Shown: positions 1 through 6,649 of the stretch, one piece after another
Layout: each line of letters begins with the position of its first letter
Position numbering within the stretch: position 1 is the first letter of the stretch
Assembly: GCA_003225655.1 (NCBI GenBank)
Contig: QIAW01000380.1
Location: 1 to 9,831 of the forward strand
DNA length: 9,831 nucleotides
Origin: Acidobacteriota bacterium
GTDB lineage: Bacteria; Acidobacteriota; Terriglobia; Terriglobales; Acidobacteriaceae
Reading direction: 5' to 3'
Notes under the pieces: generated by a model
Seen by the model: the letters and a program-made list of their open reading frames with translations, nothing else
Told to the model about the DNA's origin: nothing
Databases searched by the model: none
Program-made: the position numbers and the translations under genes

Positions 1-121
1 CATAAAGTATAGGGCCCTGCCCACTGTTCTGGGCCTGGGAAAATGCATGGCTCAGTGCTATGCAGGGCTGTTCTTTGAAAACCTGATCCACGTTCCATCC
101 ATGGCAAAAACGTATGTTTGT

Positions 122-152
122 CCTTGGAGCTTGGAGCTGTGAGCTTGGAGCT
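122..152. repeat. Short imperfect GGAGCTT tandem repeat
   Basis: The heptamer-like word CTTGGAG followed by CT recurs: CTTGGAGCTTGGAGCT at 123-138 and GAGCTTGGAGCT at 141-152, separated by two bases. This is a simple, imperfect tandem array outside any gene. Slippage is the likely origin. No function can be read from it. Confidence 0.6.
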
Positions 153-233
153 ATTACGACCCAGCTAGGGTGCGCCCGTACATCATTCGCCGCCCCTGTT
201 TATGCGGGTCAAACGATGGTTCCATGGACTATA

Positions 234-250
234 CCCCTAGCAGCAAGGGG
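234..250. other. Small GC-rich hairpin, CCCCT/AGGGG
   Basis: CCCCT at 234-238 pairs with AGGGG at 246-250 around a 7-base loop. An alternative pairing is TACCCC (232-237) with GGGGTA (254-259), so the two stems are mutually exclusive. There is no T-tract on either side, so it is not an intrinsic terminator. It may be a trace of an inverted-repeat element. The structure is too short to be sure it matters. Confidence 0.35.
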
Positions 251-277
251 GTGGGGGTACGACTCGGCTGGGGTCCA

Positions 278-322
278 GACCGGGCACATCCCTGACAGAA
301 TAGACCGGGGAGATTCCTGACA
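278..322. repeat. Pair of imperfect 20-bp direct repeats (17/20 identical)
   Basis: Two copies with a 25-base period lie at 278-297 and 303-322. Each has the shape GACCGGG, a variable core, then CCTGACA, and they differ at three positions. They sit outside any gene. On the minus strand they read TGTCAGG, six bases, then CCCGGTC. Closely spaced repeats of this kind occur at transposon ends and as protein-binding sites. No transposase or matching end is visible here, so the identity is open. Confidence 0.5.
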
Positions 323-386
323 CTGCAAGGGCAAGCGCGTGTAGAAGAAGCGCATGCCCTGGAAAACGAGCAGTGTGGCGTGGCAT

Positions 387-401
387 AGGAAACGGTTTCC
401 T
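387..401. other. Stem-loop just past the dehydrogenase stop codon
   Basis: AGGAAA (387-392) and TTTCCT (396-401) form a perfect 6-bp stem with a 3-base loop. It begins 7 bases downstream of the minus-strand dehydrogenase stop. It could slow or end transcription or protect the mRNA 3' end. It is AT-rich and has no following T-run on the minus strand, so it does not qualify as a standard intrinsic terminator. Confidence 0.35.
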
Positions 402-408
402 CAAGCTC

Positions 409-1635
409 TCAAGCTGCAACCGCGGGCGGGACGGCGGGTTCAAGTTTTACTTTGATCCAGCCCGGCTGCCGGCGGTCGAACTCCTTGTATGCATCGATGG
501 CAGAGGCCAGCGGCTCCGCCTGAGTCAGGACCTCAGCCGGATCCACGGTGCCGTTGCGCACGAGATTGAGAAGGTGAGGAATATATTTCCGATGGTTGCA
601 GTTGCCCATTTTGACCGTCAGGTTCTTCTCCATGGCGTTGCCGATGGGAAAGATTTTTGATTCGCTGGAATAAACGCCAATGATTGAAAGCGTTCCCGCC
701 TTACAAACGGCATCCACCGCCCAGGTGAGCGCCTGGGAAGGAGCATCACCCGGATGCCAATTGTCGCCCTTCACGTTGGTCTTGGGAGCAATTTTCTTCA
801 GTTCCTCCTGGAAATCTTTCTCCTGAGTTTTGACTTTACTGACCCCATCCCCGTGATGGGGATGTACTGCATCCAGGCCCACGGCATCAATGGCGCGGTC
901 TGGACCGATGTTAGCTGTCAAGCCTTTGAGGGCCTCGATGGGATCCTCCTGGTTGAAGTCAATGATCTCGGCGCCCTGTGCGCGGGCCATTTCGAGGCGC
1001 GAAGGAATGGTATCCACCGCGAAGATGCGGCCTGCCCCCATTAGCTTTGCGCTGGCGATCACGAACTGGCCGACCGGTCCGCAGCCAAACACGACAACCG
1101 AATTTCCATCTTTGATCTCCGCCAGCTCCGCTGCCATGTAGCCGGTAGGGAAGATGTCGGATAGCAGAATGGCCTGATCGTCGCTGATCTCATCCGGCAG
1201 TTTCACCAATCCAACATTGGCATAGGGAATGCGGGCATACTCGGCCTGAAGGCCATTAAAGCCTCCAGCTTCTTCCGGTCCTCCAAAGAATGCCGTTCCC
1301 TCGCCTTTGGGATTGGCATTGTCGCACTGCGAATAATATCCACTGCGGCAGTAGGAACAGTTTCCGCAGGCGATAGTGGACGGAATTACCACCCGGTCGC
1401 CGCATCTGAGGTTCCTCACGGCCGAGCCGGCCTCTTCCACGATGCCGACCCCTTCATGACCCAGGATCCTGCCGGGTTTCATGCCGCTCAAGCCCCCGCG
1501 GATGAAATGCAGGTCTGTGCCGCAAATGGCGCTGGCGGTTAGGCGCACAATCGCATCCGTTGGTTTTTCGATACTGGGCTTAGGTGCTTCTTCCAGACGA
1601 ATGTCACCGACTCCGTGAAAAACAACAGCTTTCAT
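409..1635 (-). CDS. Zinc-dependent alcohol dehydrogenase, formaldehyde-dehydrogenase-like (408 aa)
   Basis: This is a medium-chain dehydrogenase/reductase, a cytosolic NAD(P)-dependent enzyme that oxidises alcohols or aldehyde adducts. The N-terminal GroES-like domain carries the catalytic zinc ligands Cys38 (ICGTD) and His60-Glu61 (GHE). The structural zinc site is Cys90, Cys93, Cys96 and Cys104 (CGNCSYC, then Cys eight residues on). Asp160 in LLSDIFPTGY matches the third catalytic ligand of formaldehyde dehydrogenases. The Rossmann fold shows GCGPVG at 184-189 and Asp208 after strand 2, favouring NAD over NADP. Residues about 255-300 form the long insert typical of the formaldehyde-dehydrogenase-like subgroup. 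The start is set at MKAVVFHG because AAGGAG lies 8 bases upstream; an ATG ten codons earlier lacks such a site and would add a non-homologous tail. The gene lies 113 bp beyond the stop of the upstream TPR gene on the same strand, so co-transcription is possible but not shown. The true substrate (formaldehyde, glutathione adduct or another alcohol) cannot be told from sequence. Confidence 0.93.
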   Translation of the reverse strand: MKAVVFHGVGDIRLEEAPKPSIEKPTDAIVRLTASAICGTDLHFIRGGLSGMKPGRILGHEGVGIVEEAGSAVRNLRCGDRVVIPSTIACGNCSYCRSGYYSQCDNANPKGEGTAFFGGPEEAGGFNGLQAEYARIPYANVGLVKLPDEISDDQAILLSDIFPTGYMAAELAEIKDGNSVVVFGCGPVGQFVIASAKLMGAGRIFAVDTIPSRLEMARAQGAEIIDFNQEDPIEALKGLTANIGPDRAIDAVGLDAVHPHHGDGVSKVKTQEKDFQEELKKIAPKTNVKGDNWHPGDAPSQALTWAVDAVCKAGTLSIIGVYSSESKIFPIGNAMEKNLTVKMGNCNHRKYIPHLLNLVRNGTVDPAEVLTQAEPLASAIDAYKEFDRRQPGWIKVKLEPAVPPAVAA

Positions 1636-1643
1636 GATGGTCT

Positions 1644-1649
1644 CTCCTT
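1644..1649 (-). promoter_or_regulatory. Ribosome binding site AAGGAG deciding the dehydrogenase start
   Basis: On the minus strand AAGGAG ends 8 bases before the ATG at 1635. This is near-ideal spacing and supports the 408-residue protein over the form beginning at 1665. Confidence 0.8.
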
Positions 1650-1748
1650 TATTGGGGATTTGCATGATGAGATGCCGCGACTGCTCTTGGCGAGGTCTGG
1701 GAATTTCAGGAGATGGGAACTACCACACTTTGAATGCGTGCAGCCGAA

Positions 1749-4040
1749 TCATTGCTGCAGCGCGATTGCAGCCTGGGTTTCGCCGGAGCACAAGTAGGCT
1801 TCTGCGAGATGATGGCGGAACTGGACGAGGGTCTCGCTCGAAACCGGATTGATAGTCGCTAATTCCATGGCTTTCTTTAGCGTTCTCACCGCTTGTGAAT
1901 ACTCGCGCCGCTTCAGGTGGATCACACCCAGCGTGTCCAGCACGGCGGGGTTTTGTGGAGCAAGCAGCCGCGCCCTTTGCGCAAGCGCCAGAGCACGATC
2001 GAGGTTTTTACCCTGCTCAGCAAGAATCCAGGCCAAATTGTTGGCGGCTGTTCCGGTAGGATCGCCCTGCTGCAAGCCCCGTTCGTATTGTTCTGCCAAG
2101 GTGCTGCTTTTGCGATTTATTCCGGTTGCAGGCGCATCGGAGCTGGCATCGTTGCTGAGCAAGGCATCGGCAGCCCTGGGATTCCCTGATGCAACATAGA
2201 GCTCGGCCAAAGCCGTTGCCGCGCTTGCGCGTTTTGGGTCCCATTGCAAGGCGCGCCGCAGGCAGCGGCTGGCATCCGAGCGCCATCCGCGGCCGGCATA
2301 GAGCCTGCCGGCAATTTCCATGAGCGCGGCCGACCGTGGAGGGTTTTGCGCAATCTTTTCAATTTTTACCAGCATGTGCCGGCTGATGGTCCCCTTGCGG
2401 TAGACATCAGCCAGCTCTCGCGTGGCGGATTGGGAGTGCGGCTCGAGCAGCAGCGCCTGCTCGTATTCAATCAGGGCTTTTCCAAAATTTCGCTGGCGAA
2501 CGGCGATGCTGCCCAGGATTTCGTGAGGCTCGGCCGAGAATGAATTTGCGGCCAGGGCGCGGTGCGCGATCAGTGTGGCTTGCTCGCTGCGTCCCAGCGC
2601 CATCAGGGAGTGGGCATAGATGCAAAGCGCCTGGAAGTTCGCCGGCTCTTCGCGAATTACAGCGCTGATCATTTCTTCGGTGGCGGCAGCATCGCCGGAA
2701 GCGAGCGCTTGGGCGGCTAGCGCCATGCGCGCGGGTGTAAACGAGGGAGCTGCCTGCAGGGCCGCCTGCCACTCGGCCTTGGCCAGATCGGGTAGTCCGT
2801 TGCGCTGGCGAATGAGCCCCAAAACATAGTGGGCCGGCGCCGAACCGGGAGCCAGAGCAATCGCTTGCTGCGCCTGTTGCTCCGCGGTAGCGAGATTTTC
2901 GGCTGCAAACGAAACTTCTGCAGCCAGGGCGGCCGCCGTCGCCGGGTCAAAGTAGCCACGGAATTGCCTCAGATGTGCCCTGGCATGGGCGAGGGTCACA
3001 GCAGAGGCCAGATCGTCCGCGCGCTTTTGCTGCGCAGCAAGCTGCAGTTCGGTTTCAATCAGCCTGGCGGCAACCGAACTGCGGGAGAGTCGAGTGGGAA
3101 TCTTCTCCTGCACCGGGGGAGCGGGCGCGCCCAGAATACGGCTATAGAGCGCCGCTGCCGGAGCCGTGCGTCCGGCAGCCAGATCAAAATCGGGCAAGGT
3201 CACCGAGACTTCCGAAGTGCGGGAGTCCAGCCGGCGCAAGATATCTTCGGTTTCTTTGAGCTGCGCCTCACGGGCAAGAAATTGGGCGAGGCGAAGTTCA
3301 GTCTCGCTCGAATCCTGTACCCTTACTGCCTGCCGGTAATTATTCTCAGCGCCGGAGGCATTTCCCAGAATTTCTTCCAGCCGGGCAAGAGCCAGCCAAG
3401 GTCGCGGATCCTGAGGCTGCAAGCTGGCAACCTGGTGCAGCACTTTTCGAGCCGCATCCGGCTGGTCTTCGCGCGCATACAACTCTGCAAGAGTCAGGGC
3501 GGAGTTGACCTGTCCAGGATTGAGTTCAAGCACGCGTACTAAAACCAGTTTGGCTCGCGTCGAGTTGCCGGTATCGATCAACGCCGTTCCCAGGATCGAA
3601 AGCGCCTCCACGTTGTTGGGGTCGCCTTGCAAGACCAGCTTGGCTTGTTCTGCCGCGCCGGCGGTATCCGCCCCCGCCAGCAGCAATTCCGCCAGTCGCA
3701 GATGAGCTGGCATATTGGCGGCATTGTTGCGCAGCGATTCTTGCAGTGCGGCATAGGCTTCCTGAGGGCGATCCAAGCTCCACAGACATTCGCCCATGCG
3801 AAGCTGAATCAACGACAGCACTCCGGGCTCGCTGGAAGGGATTTTTTCCAGCAGGCGCGCATATTGTTCAAGCGCGGGTAGACATTGCCCCGAGTGTTGC
3901 AGCTTCTCGGCGTTCTTGAATTTCTTGACGGGATTGGCGCAACCGATAAGCGCAAAAATAAGGATCAGTATTCCCGGGAGCAGCGTCTTCGACAAGGCTT
4001 TGTCGAATTGTCTGTTAACCCTGGATTTCGACAGCAACAT
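1749..4040 (-). CDS. TPR-repeat lipoprotein, PrsT-like (763 aa)
   Basis: This is an envelope scaffold protein built of tetratricopeptide repeats, which mediate protein-protein contacts; the partners are unknown. The N-terminus has basic residues, a hydrophobic stretch (about 20-33) and a lipobox LIGC with Cys34 as the predicted lipidation site. This implies export and anchoring in a membrane facing the periplasm. About 12-15 TPR-type helix pairs follow, in blocks at roughly 55-290, 380-560 and 575-760. A clear example is VEALSILGTALIDTGNSTRA followed by a LELNP end. An alanine-rich, less regular part (about 290-380) separates the first two blocks. The C-terminal NNLAWILAEQGKNLDRAL and PAVLDTLGVIHLKRREY blocks resemble those of PEP-CTERM-associated PrsT TPR lipoproteins. 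No PEP-CTERM protein, exosortase or polysaccharide gene is in view, so that role is only a possibility. The protein ends inside the second helix of the last repeat. The ATG at 4040 has no strong ribosome site, but it gives a sensible lipoprotein signal. Confidence 0.88.
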   Translation of the reverse strand: MLLSKSRVNRQFDKALSKTLLPGILILIFALIGCANPVKKFKNAEKLQHSGQCLPALEQYARLLEKIPSSEPGVLSLIQLRMGECLWSLDRPQEAYAALQESLRNNAANMPAHLRLAELLLAGADTAGAAEQAKLVLQGDPNNVEALSILGTALIDTGNSTRAKLVLVRVLELNPGQVNSALTLAELYAREDQPDAARKVLHQVASLQPQDPRPWLALARLEEILGNASGAENNYRQAVRVQDSSETELRLAQFLAREAQLKETEDILRRLDSRTSEVSVTLPDFDLAAGRTAPAAALYSRILGAPAPPVQEKIPTRLSRSSVAARLIETELQLAAQQKRADDLASAVTLAHARAHLRQFRGYFDPATAAALAAEVSFAAENLATAEQQAQQAIALAPGSAPAHYVLGLIRQRNGLPDLAKAEWQAALQAAPSFTPARMALAAQALASGDAAATEEMISAVIREEPANFQALCIYAHSLMALGRSEQATLIAHRALAANSFSAEPHEILGSIAVRQRNFGKALIEYEQALLLEPHSQSATRELADVYRKGTISRHMLVKIEKIAQNPPRSAALMEIAGRLYAGRGWRSDASRCLRRALQWDPKRASAATALAELYVASGNPRAADALLSNDASSDAPATGINRKSSTLAEQYERGLQQGDPTGTAANNLAWILAEQGKNLDRALALAQRARLLAPQNPAVLDTLGVIHLKRREYSQAVRTLKKAMELATINPVSSETLVQFRHHLAEAYLCSGETQAAIALQQ

Positions 4041-4152
4041 GCAAATTCAGATGAAAATATCAGAGCATGAGATGTGAGCCAGTTAAGGGAATAGTTGGCA
4101 GAACACCCATGTACAAACGTTACCTATGCTACGATAGCCGCAAAACTTCAAT
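4041..4152. promoter_or_regulatory. Divergent promoter region; extended -10 candidate for the plus-strand gene
   Basis: This 112-bp spacer lies between two genes that point away from each other, so it should hold both promoters. On the plus strand TGCTACGAT at 4127-4135 fits an extended -10 (TGn plus TACGAT, four of six matches to TATAAT). TTGGCA at 4095-4100 resembles a -35 but is too far away to pair with it. Transcription from this -10 would leave a leader of only about 11 bases. That agrees with the lack of any Shine-Dalgarno sequence before the ATG at 4153. No convincing minus-strand promoter was found. Confidence 0.35.
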
Positions 4153-6573
4153 ATGAGGGAAGTCATCTCCAGCCTCGGGAGCGAAGCCCCAAACGTGCCT
4201 GAGCCGATCAAGCATAAGAGCACCACGACTGTCGCACACTTTTTATTTGCTTTTACCATCACGCTGGGCGCCTTTCTTCTTTTCAGTGTTCAGCTATTGG
4301 TTGGCAAATATCTCCTCCCATGGTTTGGAGGGGCGGTTGGGGTGTGGACCACCTGTTTACTTTTTTTCCAGATTATCTTGCTGGCCGGTTATGCGTACGT
4401 GCATGGCAGTGCAGGCCGTTTGGCGCCACGATCTCAGACTAAAGCACACACGGCATTGTTGCTGATTTCGCTTGCCGCTTTGGCTCTAACGGCACTGCTG
4501 TGGCCTTCTCCTATAACTCCAGGAGATTCATGGAAGCCGATAGGCGGCAAAATCGCCGTTTGGCTCGTTTTACGTTTGCTGCTGGTCAGTGTGGGATTGC
4601 CGGGACTGCTATTGGCCACCACAGGACCTCTCATGCAGCGTTGGCTTGCCTGCATATCTCCTGGCCGGTCTCCTTATCGGTTGTATGTACTTTCCAATGC
4701 TGGGTCATTGCTGGGATTATTGAGTTACCCGGTAGTTCTGGAGCCGTTGTTACGATTGCGCTCCCAAGCCTGGCTATGGTCGTTGGGATATCTTGTTTAC
4801 GTCATCGCTGCCGCCGGTTGCACAAGAATAGCCGCCAACACCATTTCACGCGCCGCAGAACAGAGCGACCCAACAACTGACGTGGATGTACCAGCGCCGC
4901 CCAGCAACACTCGGAGGCTTTTATGGGTTTTTCTGGCCGCGATGGGGTCCTTGATGCTGGTGGCGACCACAGGCTTTATCACTCAGGATGTAGCCCCCAT
5001 TCCATTCTTGTGGGTGTTACCGCTGGCCGTATATCTTGTCTCATTCATGGTGTGCTTCGATCACCCGCGCTGGTATCGTCCAGGGCTGTTCCATTTTTTT
5101 CTATTAGCAGCAACACTGCTGTCCATTGTGATCTATCACAACAGTTGGGTTCGGTTAGGGACGTTCATTGCGGTATTTTTAGGGGTCCTTTTTGCCTGTT
5201 GTCTTTTCTGCCACGGCGAATTGTACAGGCGGCGTCCGCATCCGGCTTATCTCACATCTTTTTATCTCATGATTGCCTTAGGAGGAGCGTTAGGAAGCGT
5301 TTTCGTGAATCTAATCGCACCTCTTTTTTTCAAAGGATATTGGGAGATGCATCTTGGCATCGCTCTTTGCGCGATTGTCATGGCCATAATAGCGATACAA
5401 GACAAGTCCTCGTGGGTGCACAGGAACAATCCCTTTATTCTGTTGGCCTTGATTGTATGGACTTTCTGGACAGTGGAACTCTGGCTGAGCCACACGCATG
5501 GTACCGCTACGGGCTTCTTTTCGGATTGGCGTTTTAACGGGTTGGCGATACTTGGACTCATCTGCGCGGGGCTGGCCTTCCGTTCCAAGAGCAGCTTTGA
5601 AGGAAAACCTGCAATCTACCGGCCGGTGTTGGCTTCCTGCTGCTTGCTGATAGCAACCATGGCTGCGGCTTACGCACTGACCAGGCTTGCTACATCACAA
5701 TACCGCCACGCAAACTGGGCCCATCGTAATTTCTATGGCGTACTTTATATTGAAAAGATAAATGCTGCCGTCCCAGACTTTGACTATTACACGCTGATGC
5801 ATGGGACGATATGTCACGGTGTACAGTTGATTGCGCCCAGTGCGCGCAATTACCCCACTACCTACTACTCCAAAAATAGCGGGGTCGGGCTAACCCTCCT
5901 GAATTATCCACGACGGCAAAACGCCGCTGCTGCACCGTGGGCGCTTAGGGTGGGGGTTGTTGGCTTGGGAGCCGGGACAATTGCAACTTACGGTCAGCAA
6001 GGAGACATTTTCCGGTTCTATGAAATTAATCCTGAAATTATTCGCGTGGCCTCTGGAAAATACGGTTATTTCTCATTTATGTCAGACAGTCAGGCTCACG
6101 TCGAAATTGTGGAAGGCGACGCGCGAATCTCACTTGAACGCGAACTTGCCAATGGCCAACCACAGCGCTACGACATTTTAGTCATCGATGCATTTAATGG
6201 CGATTCAATCCCGATTCACCTGCTGACCCGAGAGGCGTTCGAGCTTTATTTGAAACATCTTCATGATGAAGACTCGATTATCGCCGTACATGTAAGTAAT
6301 CGGGTATTGGACCTACCCCCGGTCATCGCAGCAGAAGCTGAGCACTTTGGCCTGAATGCCGTCTATATTTCGTCCCCCGGTTTAATGAATACCACGCTGC
6401 CGGAGGACCTCGTTATCGCTAGTAAATGGGTACTACTCTCGCGCAGTCGTGCGGTACTCTCATTGCCGCCCATAGCTCAGGCTGCCAGCCCCATCCATAT
6501 GCGCCCAAGTCTGCAGTTGTGGACAGATGACTACAGTAATTTACTGCAAATTTTGGGGCGGCCAGCACGATGA
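4153..6573 (+). CDS. Fused multi-pass membrane / spermidine-synthase-like protein (806 aa)
   Basis: This belongs to the family often annotated 'fused MFS/spermidine synthase'. Residues about 27-510 contain some 14-15 hydrophobic segments, in two sets split by a polar linker near 230-255 (SDPTTDVDVPAPPSNT). Residues about 515-806 form a soluble domain with the polyamine-synthase/methyltransferase Rossmann fold. It shows the family's HGTICHGVQ and YPTTYYSKNSGVG stretches, then GLGAGT at 604-609 (nucleotide-binding loop), Glu624 in YEINPEI, EGDAR at 654-658 and VIDAFNGDSIPIHLLT starting at 677. The canonical spermidine-synthase GGGDG loop and the Asp of EID are not kept (GLGAG, EIN), so true spermidine synthesis is doubtful. 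The reaction and any transported substrate are unknown. The gene stands alone between a divergent TPR gene and convergent rlmN. The ATG at 4153 lacks a Shine-Dalgarno site; a GTG at codon 15 (PNVPEP) is a less likely alternative. Confidence 0.88.
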   Translation: MREVISSLGSEAPNVPEPIKHKSTTTVAHFLFAFTITLGAFLLFSVQLLVGKYLLPWFGGAVGVWTTCLLFFQIILLAGYAYVHGSAGRLAPRSQTKAHTALLLISLAALALTALLWPSPITPGDSWKPIGGKIAVWLVLRLLLVSVGLPGLLLATTGPLMQRWLACISPGRSPYRLYVLSNAGSLLGLLSYPVVLEPLLRLRSQAWLWSLGYLVYVIAAAGCTRIAANTISRAAEQSDPTTDVDVPAPPSNTRRLLWVFLAAMGSLMLVATTGFITQDVAPIPFLWVLPLAVYLVSFMVCFDHPRWYRPGLFHFFLLAATLLSIVIYHNSWVRLGTFIAVFLGVLFACCLFCHGELYRRRPHPAYLTSFYLMIALGGALGSVFVNLIAPLFFKGYWEMHLGIALCAIVMAIIAIQDKSSWVHRNNPFILLALIVWTFWTVELWLSHTHGTATGFFSDWRFNGLAILGLICAGLAFRSKSSFEGKPAIYRPVLASCCLLIATMAAAYALTRLATSQYRHANWAHRNFYGVLYIEKINAAVPDFDYYTLMHGTICHGVQLIAPSARNYPTTYYSKNSGVGLTLLNYPRRQNAAAAPWALRVGVVGLGAGTIATYGQQGDIFRFYEINPEIIRVASGKYGYFSFMSDSQAHVEIVEGDARISLERELANGQPQRYDILVIDAFNGDSIPIHLLTREAFELYLKHLHDEDSIIAVHVSNRVLDLPPVIAAEAEHFGLNAVYISSPGLMNTTLPEDLVIASKWVLLSRSRAVLSLPPIAQAASPIHMRPSLQLWTDDYSNLLQILGRPAR

Positions 6574-6649
6574 AATCTCCGCAACTCCGCTTGCTGTGTT
6601 ACCAGCCTCAATAAATTTAAGGATCCGCATGATTAACGCGGGAAGAACG

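Larger units (their letters stand above)
1..408. other. Gene-free left flank with short repeats
   Basis: No open frame in this stretch reads like a real protein. The possible frames are short (about 70 residues), rich in Pro, Arg and Cys, without recognisable motifs, and overlap one another on opposite strands. The stretch contains a GC-rich inverted repeat near its start (GGCCC at 13-17 against GGGCC at 31-35), a short GGAGCTT-type repeat, a CCCCT/AGGGG hairpin and two similar 20-bp direct repeats, listed separately where useful. It lies downstream of the dehydrogenase gene, so it would hold that gene's 3' end. The repeats suggest decayed or interspersed repetitive DNA, but nothing identifies a specific element. 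Confidence 0.6.

Noticed and set aside
387..401. Intrinsic terminator of the dehydrogenase gene
   Set aside because: The stem is short and AT-rich, and no T-run follows it on the minus strand.
1636..1665. Dehydrogenase start at the upstream ATG (1665)
   Set aside because: The extra ten residues do not match the family N-terminus, and the AAGGAG site is placed for the ATG at 1635; that site lies inside the longer frame.
2829..3542. 237-residue plus-strand open frame inside the TPR gene
   Set aside because: It is antisense to a well-supported TPR coding region, rich in Arg, Gly and Ser with no motif, as expected for a GC-rich shadow frame.
4923..5537. 204-residue plus-strand open frame
   Set aside because: It overlaps the membrane part of the fused protein in another frame and has no hydrophobic pattern or motif of its own.
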